Origin: Nioella ostreopsis
GTDB lineage: Bacteria > Pseudomonadota > Alphaproteobacteria > Rhodobacterales > Rhodobacteraceae
Length of the DNA stretch: 64,000 nucleotides
Reading direction: 5' to 3'
Assembly: GCF_004000255.1 (NCBI RefSeq)
Contig: NZ_RCIQ01000005.1
Coordinates: 1 to 64,000 of the forward strand
In this document: positions 27,999 through 37,110 of the stretch, one piece after another
How positions within the stretch are numbered: the first letter of the stretch is position 1
Layout: each line of letters opens with the position of its first letter
Notes under the pieces: generated by a model
What the model was told of the DNA's origin: nothing
The model's input: the letters and a program-made list of their open reading frames with translations, nothing else
Databases searched by the model: none
Made by a program: the position numbers and the translations under genes

Positions 27999-29024
27999 AT
28001 GTTCTCGATACCGATAAGCTGGTTGATCTCTGTTTTGGCGCTGATCGTGGCGGCGGCACTGATCCATGCAAACGGGTTGCCCAAACAGGCTCGCGCCGGG
28101 TTCCTCGGTTTTCTGGCGGCCCTGGCCGTGGTGGGACTATTGATCGGCCTGAGGCTGCATTTCGGCTGGACCGGGGCAGCGCGGGTTCAGCCCTTCGTGG
28201 CCATTCTGCTTGGACCCACGGCCTATCTGGGCTTTCGCGCCCTGATGCAGGACGATGATGGGGGACATCGCGCCGCGGCACTGCATGGCGGTTCGCTGTT
28301 CCTTGCGATGATCGTCATACTGCTGCCCCTGCCCTATGCCCCTGATCTGGTGATCCTTGGCTATGCCTGCACCTACCTTGTGCTGATGGTGCGGTTCCTG
28401 CGCTATGACGCGGATCAGTTTGCCCATGTCCCTGCCGCTTCTGTCCCGCTGGTCAGGGCGGCGCTGATCGCGGTCGTCATGCTGCTTGGGCTCGCCATAT
28501 TGGCCGACGGGCTGATCACGCTTGCAGCGCTGACCATGGGTGATGCACGGGTGGCACAGGTTCTGTCCGGCGCATCGGGTGCCTTGGCGGCCTTTGTCTT
28601 TCTGGCGCTGATGGCGGCGATTCCCCTGGTGCTGAACAGCACGCGCGCACCTTCGGCCGACCGGGCGGACAGCCTTCCCGCCACCGATGAGGAACGGGCC
28701 CTGATCGCCCGGCTTGATGCCATGCTGACCGACACCGGCCTTTACCGTGACAGCAATCTGACGCTGGCCCGGATCGCGCGCCGCCTTGGCAGCCCCGCCC
28801 GCGATGTGTCGGGCGCGGTCAACCGGGTGACGGGGCAGAACGTGTCGCGCCATATCAACGGCTTTCGCATCCGCCATGCACAGCATCTGCTGGAAACCGG
28901 TGACCTGCCCGTAACCGAGGTGATGCTGGATTGCGGTTTCATCAGCAAATCCAGCTTCAACGCGGAGTTTCGCAGGCTCACCGGCACCACGCCTTCGGCC
29001 TATAGGGCGTCGCTCAAGACCTGA
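27999..29024 (+). CDS. AraC family regulator with N-terminal membrane domain
   Basis: A 341-residue protein. About seven hydrophobic segments fill residues 1-215 (ISWLISVLALIVAAALIHA, FLAMIVILLPLPYA and others), followed by an AraC-type double helix-turn-helix: NLTLARIARRLGSPARDVSGAVNRV and the signature region LPVTEVMLDCGFISKSSFNAEFRRLTG split by the recognition helix. Such membrane-anchored AraC proteins sense unknown signals at the membrane. The 3-prime end overlaps the convergent gene at 29000 by 25 bp. No target is evident. Confidence 0.88.
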   Translation: MFSIPISWLISVLALIVAAALIHANGLPKQARAGFLGFLAALAVVGLLIGLRLHFGWTGAARVQPFVAILLGPTAYLGFRALMQDDDGGHRAAALHGGSLFLAMIVILLPLPYAPDLVILGYACTYLVLMVRFLRYDADQFAHVPAASVPLVRAALIAVVMLLGLAILADGLITLAALTMGDARVAQVLSGASGALAAFVFLALMAAIPLVLNSTRAPSADRADSLPATDEERALIARLDAMLTDTGLYRDSNLTLARIARRLGSPARDVSGAVNRVTGQNVSRHINGFRIRHAQHLLETGDLPVTEVMLDCGFISKSSFNAEFRRLTGTTPSAYRASLKT

Positions 29025-29542
29025 TCCTCCAGCCGGTCCAGCGGCCCGCAACTGGAGGGAACAGGGCGAGGGCCAAAGATCTCGGCCCAGATGTTCAGGC
29101 CGGGGTTCAGGACGAAACCAAAGCTCTCCTCGATGCCCGAGAGGATGCGGATATCGACATCGCTGCTGGCCCCCATGCCAACTTCGAACATGTCGCTGAT
29201 AATATCCTGCCCGTTGACCATGGCCCGTATCATCGCCGGGTCATGTAGCGCCAACCGAACTGGCCCTCTCAAGGGACCCGCCGGTTCGCGCCCGCCGAAA
29301 TCCCCGGCGGCAAAGCGCAACGGGATGGTGACGCAAAGCCCGTGCTCCGGCAGTCGCAGGGTGGCCTGCCCCCGCCCCGCCATGCCGCGCAACTGCAACA
29401 GCGTGCCCGTATGGACCCGCGCAATCTCGACCAGTCCCAGAACCGGGCGGGCCGTCGTTTCCGTTGCCACGAGCGGACGTGGCACCGCCAGTCCCGCAAG
29501 GATCGCCACTGCCGTCAGGATGGGTTTCAGATCAACTCTCAT
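29000..29542 (-). CDS. secreted hypothetical protein
   Basis: A 180-residue protein that I do not recognise. An N-terminal signal peptide (LTAVAILAGLAVPRPLVA) is followed by a soluble region with HTGTLLQLRG, GREPAGPLRGPVRLALHD and VDIRILSGIEESFGF. One Cys lies in the middle and one near the C-terminus. The gene is convergent with and overlaps the AraC-type regulator by 25 bp. The coding case rests on a good signal peptide and codon-like composition; no function is proposed. Confidence 0.65.
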   Translation of the reverse strand: MRVDLKPILTAVAILAGLAVPRPLVATETTARPVLGLVEIARVHTGTLLQLRGMAGRGQATLRLPEHGLCVTIPLRFAAGDFGGREPAGPLRGPVRLALHDPAMIRAMVNGQDIISDMFEVGMGASSDVDIRILSGIEESFGFVLNPGLNIWAEIFGPRPVPSSCGPLDRLEDQVLSDAL

Positions 29543-29795
29543 TGGGTGTTCCTTTCTCGGATCATTTGCCGCACGCCCAGTGGCGGCCTGCGATCCGAAA
29601 TGCCCCTCCTTTCCGCGAAATGCGTCCGGGAACGCGTTTGGATACGTCCGAAATCGCGATCCGGCACCCGATGGCCATTCGGCAAGATCACATCTTCCTC
29701 AGCGGGGGCGAAAACGGGCCGGACAGCCCAAGCCCCGCATTGCGTCCCGGGGCGGGGGTGCCTAATCTCTGACAAAGAATGAGCAGGAGACTTAG

Positions 29796-31490
29796 ATGCA
29801 AGCCCTTCCCCGCCTGGCGCTGATCATCGGCCTTGGCCTGTCCGCCCCCGCTATGGCGCAGAATTCCGTGGCTCTGGAACCAGGGCTGGCCGGTGCCTAT
29901 CTAGCTGCCCGCAGCGCGGCCCTGTCAGGAGACCACCGGGAAGCCGCCATCCAGTTCCAGCGCGTGTTGCGCGCCGACCCGGAGAACCAGGCTATTCTAG
30001 CCGATGCCATGCTGGCGCTTGCCGCGATCGGAGACTGGGATCAGGCCGCATCTTACGCAAACAGGGTTCACGAGGACTCGTTCGACCGGGATTTCGCGAA
30101 CCTCATCGAGCAGGTGGCGCGAATCCGTGCCGGGGATCTGGCCGGGGCCAGCGCCGCCGCCGTCGAGATGACAGGGGCCGGTCCCCTGGTCGATCCGCTT
30201 CTGGAGGCGTGGCTCTATCTTGCAGAGGGCGACATGAGCCAAGCGAGTGCGACCTTTGAAGCCATTATCGACAGCAACAGCCCCGTGGCAGGACTGGTTC
30301 CCTATCAATACGCGCTTGCACGGGCCTCTGTCGGGGATTTCGAGGGGGCGGATGCGATCCTGTCCGGCGAGGTCTACGGTCCCCTTCAGTTCAGCACCCG
30401 AAGCGTTCAGGCCCATGCGCAGATCCTCGTGCAGCTGGACCGGACCGAGGATGCGCTGCAACTGCTGAACCTTGCACTCAGCCAGAACGCCGACGAGACC
30501 CTGTTCGTTCTGCGCGACGAGATCGAAGCCGACCCAACCCGCCCCTATGATTTCATCATCACACCCGAGGAAGGCATGGCAGAGGTCTTTTTCTCTCTTG
30601 CCCGCGCCCTCGGCACCGAGGCCGGGACTACCCTGCCCCTGATCTATGCCCGCGCCGCGCATGCGGTCGATTCCAGCCATATCCACTCGGCAATTCTGGC
30701 TGCCGACATTCTGTCGGAAGCGGAACAATATGAAATGGCCGAAGACAGCTATGAAATGGTGCCGCGCGAAAGCCCGCTCTTCGTGCAGGCCGAGATGGGC
30801 CGGTCAGAGGCGCTGTTCCAGCAAGGGCGCGAGGATGCCGCCATCGAGGTTCTGCACGCCCTGGCGCGCGACTATGACAACCTGGCCGCCGTCCACACCG
30901 CACTTGGCGATGCGCTGCGGCGCGAGGAACGGTTCGAGGAAGCGATCGACGCCTATAGCGACGCCGTCAATCTGGTGGAGCTTGACCAGCAGCGCTATTG
31001 GTTCCTGCTTTATGCCCGTGCGATAAGCTATGAACGCAGCGATATGTGGGACGAGGCGGAGGCCGATTTCCGTGCCGCGCTGGAATTGTCGCCGGAACAG
31101 CCGAATGTGCTGAATTATCTGGGCTACTCCCTGGTTGAACAGAACCGCAATCTCGATGAAGCGCTCAACATGATCGAGCGGGCCGTCGCAGCGCGACCTG
31201 ACAGCGGCTATATTGTCGACTCGCTTGGCTGGGTCTTCTACCGTCTTGGCCGGTTCGAGGAGGCGGTGGCCCCCATGGAACGCGCCGTGGAGCTGCTGCC
31301 GAACGATCCGATCGTCAACGACCATCTGGGGGATGTCTACTGGATGGTTGGACGCTTCCGCGAGGCGGAGTTCCAGTGGAGCCGCGCCCTGTCCTTCGAC
31401 CCTGAGCCGGAAGAGGCCGACCGCATCCGGCTGAAACTGGATCTGGGGCTGGACGCGGTTCTGGCGCGAGAGGCCGGAACCGATCAGTGA
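29796..31490 (+). CDS. tetratricopeptide repeat protein, exported
   Basis: A 564-residue protein. A signal peptide (LALIIGLGLSAPAMA) is followed by a series of TPR helices along the whole chain; the clearest repeats are near residues 370-530 (YSLVEQNRNLDEALNMIERA, LGWVFYRLGRFEEAVAPMERA, HLGDVYWMVGRFREAEFQW). TPR arrays mediate protein-protein contacts in the periplasm. CAGGAGA precedes the start. Its stop overlaps the ispE start (GTGA), so it is co-translated with ispE, a pairing common in this group. Confidence 0.9.
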   Translation: MQALPRLALIIGLGLSAPAMAQNSVALEPGLAGAYLAARSAALSGDHREAAIQFQRVLRADPENQAILADAMLALAAIGDWDQAASYANRVHEDSFDRDFANLIEQVARIRAGDLAGASAAAVEMTGAGPLVDPLLEAWLYLAEGDMSQASATFEAIIDSNSPVAGLVPYQYALARASVGDFEGADAILSGEVYGPLQFSTRSVQAHAQILVQLDRTEDALQLLNLALSQNADETLFVLRDEIEADPTRPYDFIITPEEGMAEVFFSLARALGTEAGTTLPLIYARAAHAVDSSHIHSAILAADILSEAEQYEMAEDSYEMVPRESPLFVQAEMGRSEALFQQGREDAAIEVLHALARDYDNLAAVHTALGDALRREERFEEAIDAYSDAVNLVELDQQRYWFLLYARAISYERSDMWDEAEADFRAALELSPEQPNVLNYLGYSLVEQNRNLDEALNMIERAVAARPDSGYIVDSLGWVFYRLGRFEEAVAPMERAVELLPNDPIVNDHLGDVYWMVGRFREAEFQWSRALSFDPEPEEADRIRLKLDLGLDAVLAREAGTDQ

Positions 31491-32317
31491 TCCGTGAACT
31501 GGCGCCGGCAAAAATCAACCTCGCCCTGCATGTGACCGGACAAAGGGCGGATGGCTACCACCTGCTCGACTCTCTGGTGGTCTTTGCCGATTTCGGGGAT
31601 CGCCTGACATTCTCGCCTGCCCCGGACCTGTCGCTGAAGGTCACCGGGCCCTTGGCTGACGGTGTTCCCACCGGGCCGGACAATCTGATCCTTCAGGCCG
31701 CCATGGTGATGGATGGGGCAACCGGTGCAGCGATCACGCTGGAAAAGCACCTGCCCCACGCGGCCGGGATCGGAGGGGGCTCGGCGGATGCTGCTGCCGC
31801 TCTGCGCGGTCTGTCACGGCTTTGGGACTGCCCGTTGCCGGACGAGGCGTCGGCTCTGTCCCTCGGGGCCGATGTGCCGGTCTGCCTGTCCCCTGCGCCG
31901 CAGCACATGACCGGGATTGGCGAAGCCCTGTCCCCGGTTCCGGCTTTGCCACCGCTCTTTGCCGTGCTGGTGAACCCGCGCGTGTCCGTGCCGACCGGGC
32001 CGGTATTCCAGGGGCTCGCAAGCAAAGAGAACCCCGCCTTGGAGCCTCCGAAATGGAACGGGTTCGACAGCTTCATCGCCTGGCTGGCCCGGCAAAGAAA
32101 CGACCTCGAAGCCCCTGCATTGAGGCTTGCACCGGCAATCGGGCAAGTATTGCGCGCCCTGCGTTCCTCAGATGCCGCGCTGGCAAGGATGAGCGGCTCT
32201 GGCGCAACCTGTTTCGGGGTGTTCGAAACAAAGGCTCTGGCAATCGAGGCCGCCCGGAAAATCCGCGAGGCTCAGCCCGGTTGGTGGGTGCAGGATACCA
32301 CGCTACAGACGGGCTGA
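31487..32317 (+). CDS. ispE: 4-diphosphocytidyl-2-C-methyl-D-erythritol kinase
   Basis: A 276-residue GHMP kinase of the MEP isoprenoid pathway. It phosphorylates the 2-hydroxyl of CDP-methylerythritol. ELAPAKINLALHV at the N-terminus and the phosphate-binding HAAGIGGGSADAAAAL near residues 85-100 are diagnostic; a C-terminal MSGSGATCFGVF matches the third GHMP motif. It uses a GTG start overlapping the TPR gene. It is convergent with the long-chain polyprenyl synthase gene, fitting a shared isoprenoid theme. Confidence 0.95.
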   Translation: MIRELAPAKINLALHVTGQRADGYHLLDSLVVFADFGDRLTFSPAPDLSLKVTGPLADGVPTGPDNLILQAAMVMDGATGAAITLEKHLPHAAGIGGGSADAAAALRGLSRLWDCPLPDEASALSLGADVPVCLSPAPQHMTGIGEALSPVPALPPLFAVLVNPRVSVPTGPVFQGLASKENPALEPPKWNGFDSFIAWLARQRNDLEAPALRLAPAIGQVLRALRSSDAALARMSGSGATCFGVFETKALAIEAARKIREAQPGWWVQDTTLQTG

Positions 32318-32323
32318 AAGCGC

Positions 32324-33325
32324 TCAGCTCACCCGTTCGACCACGAAATCGGCCAGATCGGCCAGCATGTCGCGCAGCGGGTGTGGGGGCAGGTCGGCGA
32401 TGGCGGCTTTGGCCTGATCCCGATAGCGCAGGGCCTCCACTCGGGTTTCCTCAAGCGCGCCGTGTTTGCGCAGCAGGGTCAAAGCAGCATCAAGATCGCC
32501 TTCTTGCTGCCGGCCCTTCTCGATCGTCCGCTGCCAGAAGGCACGTTCTTCCGCGTCGGCCTTGGCAATCGCCTTGATCATCGGCAGCGTCAGTTTCCGT
32601 TCGCGGAAATCGTCACCGATATTCTTGCCAAGTGCGCCGGATGTGCCGCCGAAGTCGAGCAGGTCATCGACGATCTGAAAGCTCATCCCGAGCGCATCGC
32701 CATAGCGCGCCAGAGCCGAAACCTGCGAGTCAGGCGCCCCTGCCACGACGCCGCCCACCTCGGTGGCCGCCTCGAACAAGGCTGCCGTCTTACCCTTGAC
32801 CACCAGCCGGTAGGTGTCTTCCCCGGTGGATAGATTCTGCGCGGCAGTCATTTGCAGCACTTCGCCCTCGGCAATCGTGGCCGACGCGTTTGCGAGAATG
32901 TCCAGCACCCGCAAAGACCCGCATTCCACCATCAACTGGAAGGACCGGGAAAACAGGTAATCGCCCACCAAAACGGAGGATTTGTTGTCCCACAGCAGGT
33001 TGGCCGTGGGCCGCCCACGCCGCTGTTCGCTTTCGTCGACCACATCATCATGCAGCAGCGTCGCGGTATGGATGAATTCCACCGTCGCCGCCAGCTTCCG
33101 GTGATCCGTGCCGTCGTAACCGCAAAGCCGCGCCGCCGCGAGCGTCATCAGGGGCCGGATGCGCTTGCCACCTGCCTCAACCAGATGCTGCGTCACTTCG
33201 GGAATGCGCGGGGCGTGGTCCGATGCCATCCGGGTGCGGATCAGGGCATTCACCGCCGCCATATCCTCGGCCAGGTACTCGCGCAAACGGTCATGCGGTT
33301 TTGTGGCAGCGTCAGCGAGGGTCAT
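32324..33325 (-). CDS. long-chain polyprenyl diphosphate synthase (ubiquinone side chain)
   Basis: A 333-residue trans-prenyltransferase. Both aspartate-rich motifs are present: HDDVVDESEQRRGRPT (first DDxxD region) and QIVDDLLDFGG (second). GGKRIRPLMTLAAARL is the family substrate motif. It elongates isopentenyl units to the C40-C50 chain of ubiquinone, so octa- or decaprenyl synthase; chain length cannot be read reliably. The start at 33325 (MTLADAATK) was chosen because the longer frame reads through the divergent promoter. It diverges from the DUF2007 gene 54 bp away. Confidence 0.93.
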   Translation of the reverse strand: MTLADAATKPHDRLREYLAEDMAAVNALIRTRMASDHAPRIPEVTQHLVEAGGKRIRPLMTLAAARLCGYDGTDHRKLAATVEFIHTATLLHDDVVDESEQRRGRPTANLLWDNKSSVLVGDYLFSRSFQLMVECGSLRVLDILANASATIAEGEVLQMTAAQNLSTGEDTYRLVVKGKTAALFEAATEVGGVVAGAPDSQVSALARYGDALGMSFQIVDDLLDFGGTSGALGKNIGDDFRERKLTLPMIKAIAKADAEERAFWQRTIEKGRQQEGDLDAALTLLRKHGALEETRVEALRYRDQAKAAIADLPPHPLRDMLADLADFVVERVS

Positions 33326-33379
33326 CCGGAGGTCTTCCTTCTCTCGACATTGGGGCGTCGTAGGCTTATTTGCCCTACC

Positions 33380-33598
33380 ATGAAAGAACTTCTTCGCAGC
33401 ACCGATCCGACCGTCATCGCCTTTGCCTCGGCACTTCTGTCGGGCGAGGATATAGAGGTGTTCGTTATGGACGTCCATATGAGCGTGCTGGAAGGCTCCA
33501 TCGGCGTATTGCCGCGCCGGATGATGGTGCGCGACGAGGATCTGATCGCCGCCGAGCGTGTGATCCTAGACAATGGCATCCCGACCGGGCGCGACTGA
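33380..33598 (+). CDS. DUF2007 family small protein
   Basis: A 72-residue protein (KELLRSTDPTVIAFASALL, then VFVMDVHMSVLEGSIGVLP) matching the DUF2007 putative signal-transducing family, which is related to PII-like folds. It is immediately upstream of the methyltransferase gene, with no bases between stop and the next ATG, so the two are translated together. Function unknown. Confidence 0.82.
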   Translation: MKELLRSTDPTVIAFASALLSGEDIEVFVMDVHMSVLEGSIGVLPRRMMVRDEDLIAAERVILDNGIPTGRD

Positions 33599-34351
33599 AT
33601 GCGGTTCGCCGAGGCGGAGCTGACCCATGATGCCTTTCTGGGCGGGCGCGTTTCCGCATGGCAGCCGCGCCACGGCTATCGCGCCGCAACCGACCCCGTG
33701 CTGCTGGCCGCAGCCGTTGAAGCTACGCCGGGGCAGTCGGTTCTTGAACTGGGATGCGGGGCGGGTGTTGCCTCTCTCTGCCTGTCCGCGCGCATTCCTG
33801 ACCTGCGATTGACCGGCGTGGAACGGCAATCGGAATACGCCGAACTCGCGCGTCGCAATCTGGGGCCTGAGGCGCGTATCGTGACTGCCGATCTGACAGA
33901 CCTGCCCGCTGATCTGCGGCAGGACAGCTTTGACCACGTCATCGCCAACCCGCCCTACTACCCTGCCGGGGGTGGCACCTCTGCCCGAGATGCGGGACGC
34001 GAGGCGGCCCTGCGCGAAGAAACCCCGCTTGAAAGGTGGGTCGAGGTCGCGGCCCGCAGGCTGGCCCCCAAGGGTTGGCTGACGATGATCCAGGCCGCTG
34101 ACCGGCTGCCGGAGGTGATTAACGCCATTGCCCCCCGCCTTGGATCGGTCAACCTGCGCCCCCTCGCTGCGCGCGAAGGCCGCCCTGCAGGTCGGATGCT
34201 GGTGAAAGCCCGCAAGGGAGGGCGCGCGCCCTTTGTCCTGCTGCCACCGCTGATCCTGCATGCGGGATCGAGCCATAGCACGGATGGGGACGATTTCACC
34301 CCGCTGGCCCGTGCGATCCTGCGCGATGCCACCCCCCTTGAGTGGCGCTGA
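33599..34351 (+). CDS. tRNA1(Val) (adenine-N6)-methyltransferase-like protein
   Basis: A 250-residue SAM-dependent methyltransferase of the TrmN6/YfiC group. Motif I is VLELGCGAGVASLCL near residues 48-62, followed by LTGVERQSEYAELARRNL, and the catalytic NPPYY (motif IV) lies near residue 118, typical of N6-adenine methylation. The C-terminal LAPKGWLTMIQAADRL also matches. It probably modifies tRNA position 37; specificity is inferred from family. The gene abuts the DUF2007 gene. Confidence 0.88.
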   Translation: MRFAEAELTHDAFLGGRVSAWQPRHGYRAATDPVLLAAAVEATPGQSVLELGCGAGVASLCLSARIPDLRLTGVERQSEYAELARRNLGPEARIVTADLTDLPADLRQDSFDHVIANPPYYPAGGGTSARDAGREAALREETPLERWVEVAARRLAPKGWLTMIQAADRLPEVINAIAPRLGSVNLRPLAAREGRPAGRMLVKARKGGRAPFVLLPPLILHAGSSHSTDGDDFTPLARAILRDATPLEWR

Positions 34352-34464
34352 TCGGCGGATCACCGCGAATTTCAGACAATTTCATACAGGCTTTGCGTGA
34401 CATGAATCGCGACCTGTGATTGGCTTGTCATGCAAGTGTTACACATCAGAGAGGAGGACATTGA

Positions 34465-34629
34465 ATGTCGGTAGGCGCTCATCTTCAGGAACTTAAGAAG
34501 AAACACGAGACCCTCTCACGAAAAGTCGAAGAATACCAACGAAGCCCCGGCACAAGCGACATCGACATCCAGGAGCTGAAAAAGCAGAAGCTCCGCCTCA
34601 AGGAAGAGATCGCGCGCCTCGACGCCTGA
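34465..34629 (+). CDS. DUF465 (YdcH) family small helical protein
   Basis: A 54-residue basic coiled-coil protein (LQELKKKHETLSRKVEEYQR, LKKQKLRLKEEIARLDA), ending with the typical DUF465 KLRLKEEIARL. It has a strong GAGGAGG ribosome site 8 bases upstream and is preceded by an A/T-richer promoter-like stretch. Family function is unknown. An inverted repeat lies 14 bp downstream. Confidence 0.9.
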   Translation: MSVGAHLQELKKKHETLSRKVEEYQRSPGTSDIDIQELKKQKLRLKEEIARLDA

Positions 34630-34642
34630 TCCCAAGACCAAA

Positions 34643-34674
34643 GCGGATGTGCGGCGTCAGCCCGGCACATCCGC
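34643..34674 (+). terminator. inverted repeat after the DUF465 gene
   Basis: GCGGATGTGC (34643-34652) pairs perfectly with GCACATCCGC (34665-34674) around a 12-base loop. No clear U-tract follows, so it may be an RNA-end stabiliser or a factor-dependent terminator. The next 140 bp to 34820 hold no supported gene. Confidence 0.55.
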
Positions 34675-34820
34675 CGCCCGAAAGAACACCCGACCCTCGC
34701 GATAGGGCGTGCGTGTTTTGCCTCCCAGCATATGAGATTGATCTGAGCCACGCGTGACTGACCGGGGGCCGTCGCCTGCTCTTCGGCATCATCGGGGCCA
34801 TTCAACGGTCATTCCCAAAT

Positions 34821-34853
34821 GAAAAGGCCCCCACCCGGAAGGGCAAGGGCCTG
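34821..34853 (-). terminator. terminator after phbB
   Basis: Read on the minus strand, AGGCCC...GGGCCT brackets a GC-rich hairpin (34825-34852), followed by TTTTCATTTG. It lies 20 bp beyond the phbB stop. Confidence 0.7.
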
Positions 34854-34872
34854 ATTTGCAAGGCTGCGAAGC

Positions 34873-35598
34873 TTAGCTGAAGAACTGTGCCCCGTTGGCC
34901 GAGATGGTCGAGCCGTTGATGAAGCTTGCGTCGTCAGAGGCAAGGAACACAACGCAACGCGCGATCTCTTCGGGCTCACCCAGACGGCCGGCGGGGATCT
35001 GCGGGATGATGTTCTTGTTCAGCACTTCCTCGGGGATCGCGCGGACCATTTCGGTGCCGATATAGCCGGGGCACACTGCGTTCGCGGTGATGCCAGCGCG
35101 CGCGCCTTCCTGTGCCAGCGAACGCACGATGCCGATATCACCGGCCTTGGTCGCGGCGTAGTTGACCTGACCGGCCTGCCCCTTCTGCCCGTTGACCGAG
35201 CTGATCACGATCACGCGGCCGAACTTCCGTTCCCGCATGCCGGGCCAAACCGGACGCACGGTGTTGAACACGCCGGTCAGGTTCGTCGCAACGACCTTGT
35301 TCCACTGTTCCGGCGTCATCTTGTGGAAGAACCCGTCCCAGGTGATGCCCGCATTTGCGACGACAACGTCGACGGGGCCAAGGTCCGCTTCGACCTGGGC
35401 GATGCCGGCTGCGGACGAATCGTAGTCGGCCACGTCCCATTTGTAGGTCTTGATGCCGGTTTCGGCGGTAAAGGCGGCGGCCTTTTCGTCATTGCCGGCA
35501 TAGGTGGCGGCGACCTCGTAGCCTTCGGCCTTGAGCGCCTTGGAAATGGCTTCACCGATGCCGCGGGTTCCGCCGGTGACGAGTGCAACTTTTGCCAT
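34873..35598 (-). CDS. phbB: acetoacetyl-CoA reductase
   Basis: A 241-residue short-chain dehydrogenase, the standard PhbB length. It reduces acetoacetyl-CoA to (R)-3-hydroxybutyryl-CoA with NADPH for polyhydroxybutyrate. The cofactor motif is VTGGTRGIGEAI (residues 7-18), the catalytic Ser is in VISSVNGQKG and the catalytic Tyr and Lys are in VNYAATKAG. The start at 35598 has GGAGAAGACC upstream. It is downstream of phbA in the same direction, but a hairpin terminator separates them, so phbB may have its own promoter. Confidence 0.96.
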   Translation of the reverse strand: MAKVALVTGGTRGIGEAISKALKAEGYEVAATYAGNDEKAAAFTAETGIKTYKWDVADYDSSAAGIAQVEADLGPVDVVVANAGITWDGFFHKMTPEQWNKVVATNLTGVFNTVRPVWPGMRERKFGRVIVISSVNGQKGQAGQVNYAATKAGDIGIVRSLAQEGARAGITANAVCPGYIGTEMVRAIPEEVLNKNIIPQIPAGRLGEPEEIARCVVFLASDDASFINGSTISANGAQFFS

Positions 35599-35704
35599 GG
35601 TCTTCTCCAATCTGGTGTGTTCGGTTGGTAACTCTGTTATTCATTTGCTGCGGCGTGCGCAATATTGTTTCGCGCATGACGTACCACAGCTGCGAAGATC
35701 CCTG

Positions 35705-35732
35705 AAGAAAAAGGGCGCCTTTTGGGGCGCCC
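35705..35732 (-). terminator. terminator between phbA and phbB
   Basis: On the minus strand GGGCGCC, loop CCAAAA, GGCGCCC (35713-35732), then TTTTTCTTC. It lies 35 bp after the phbA stop, and could make phbB transcription partly independent of phbA. Confidence 0.8.
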
Positions 35733-35766
35733 TGTTATGCTTTTCATTGGCCAGGGGCGCGCGCGC

Positions 35767-36942
35767 TTACGGACGCTCGACGCAAAGCGCCACGCCCATG
35801 CCGCCGCCGATGCACAGCGTCGCGAGGCCCTTCTTGGCATTGCGGCGCTGCATTTCAAAGAGCAGCGTGTTCAGAACGCGGGCACCGGAGGCACCGATCG
35901 GGTGACCGATGGCGATGGCGCCGCCGTTCACGTTTACGATCGCCGGATCCCAGCCCATGTCCTTGTTCACGGCGCAGGCCTGTGCGGCAAAGGCTTCGTT
36001 GGCTTCCACGAGGTCCAGATCCTCGACCTTCCAGCCCGCCTTGTCGAGCGCCTTGCGGGACGCGTAGATCGGGCCCACACCCATGATGCGCGGGTCGAGC
36101 CCGGCGGTGGCGTAGGAGGCGATACGCGCAAGCGGTTCGATGCCGCGCTTCTCGGCCTCATCGGCCGACATCAGCAGCGCACCGGCAGCCCCATCGTTCA
36201 GGCCAGAGGCGTTGGCGGCGGTCACCGACCCATCTTTGGCGAAGGCCGGGCGCAGTTTCTGCATGGCCTCCATGGTCGCGCCGTGGCGAATGTATTCATC
36301 TGCGTCAACGATGATGTCGCCCTTGCGGGTCTTGATCGTGACCGGGGTGATTTCATCAGCAAACCGACCAGCCTTCTGGGCCGCTTCGGCCTTGTTCTGG
36401 CTGGCGACGGCGAATTCGTCCTGCATCTCGCGGCTGATCTGCCACTGCTCGGCCACGTTTTCAGCAGTTTGGCCCATGTGATAGCCGTTGAACGCATCCC
36501 ACAGACCGTCACGGATCATGGTGTCAATATATTTCATGTCGCCCATCTTCTGGCCCTGCCGCAGTGCGGCGCAATGGGGCGAGAGCGACATGTTTTCCTG
36601 ACCGCCAGCGGCCACGATGGACGCGTCGCCCAACATGATATGCTGCGCTGCCAATGCCACGGCCCGCAGGCCCGAACCACAGACCTGGTTGATACCCCAG
36701 GCTGCGCTTTCCTGCGGGAAACCGGCGTTGATATGAGCCTGTCGGGCGGGGTTCTGGCCCTGCCCTGCGGTCAGCACCTGGCCAAGGATGGTTTCCGATA
36801 TCTCGGATTTGTCCACGCCCGCACGCTCGACCAGAGCGTTGAGAACAACGGTTCCGAGGTCATGGGCAGGCGTGTTGGCGTAGGAGCCGAGGAAGCTGCC
36901 GACGGCAGTCCGGGCGGCGGAGGCGATGACAACATTGGTCAT
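35767..36942 (-). CDS. phbA: acetyl-CoA acetyltransferase (beta-ketothiolase)
   Basis: A 391-residue biosynthetic thiolase, the usual PhbA length. It condenses two acetyl-CoA to acetoacetyl-CoA. The acylated Cys is in [14 protein letters not shown] near residue 88. The C-terminal motifs [17 protein letters not shown] and [11 protein letters not shown] carry the catalytic His and second Cys. With phbB it supplies polyhydroxybutyrate synthesis; the synthase phaC is not in the window. A PhaR-type site lies 130 bp upstream. Confidence 0.97.
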   Translation of the reverse strand: MTNVVIASAARTAVGSFLGSYANTPAHDLGTVVLNALVERAGVDKSEISETILGQVLTAGQGQNPARQAHINAGFPQESAAWGINQVCGSGLRAVALAAQHIMLGDASIVAAGGQENMSLSPHCAALRQGQKMGDMKYIDTMIRDGLWDAFNGYHMGQTAENVAEQWQISREMQDEFAVASQNKAEAAQKAGRFADEITPVTIKTRKGDIIVDADEYIRHGATMEAMQKLRPAFAKDGSVTAANASGLNDGAAGALLMSADEAEKRGIEPLARIASYATAGLDPRIMGVGPIYASRKALDKAGWKVEDLDLVEANEAFAAQACAVNKDMGWDPAIVNVNGGAIAIGHPIGASGARVLNTLLFEMQRRNAKKGLATLCIGGGMGVALCVERP

Positions 36943-37071
36943 GTCAGATCCCTTTTCGATTTCTTCGAGTCATCCGGACGGGCGGGCCCGACTCGGCGCG
37001 ACGGAAAGGTTGCGGTTACGCAGGGTCATAGTGTCCCTTTGTATACGTCACAACTGACACGGTGTCTCATG

Positions 37072-37082
37072 CTGCAGTGCAG
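37072..37082. promoter_or_regulatory. CTGC-N3-GCAG site, putative PhaR binding site
   Basis: CTGCAGTGCAG matches the CTGC-N3-GCAG pattern I recall for the polyhydroxybutyrate regulator PhaR in Rhodobacter and Paracoccus. It stands in the 168-bp gap upstream of phbA, which also holds GACACGGTGTC at about 37056. Confidence 0.55.
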
Positions 37083-37110
37083 ATCAATCGGTGATTGTGC
37101 TGACGAGGGG

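Noticed and set aside
34485-34805. Minus-strand frame opposite the DUF465 gene
   Set aside because: Runs antisense through DUF465 and its inverted repeat, with no ribosome site or recognisable domain.
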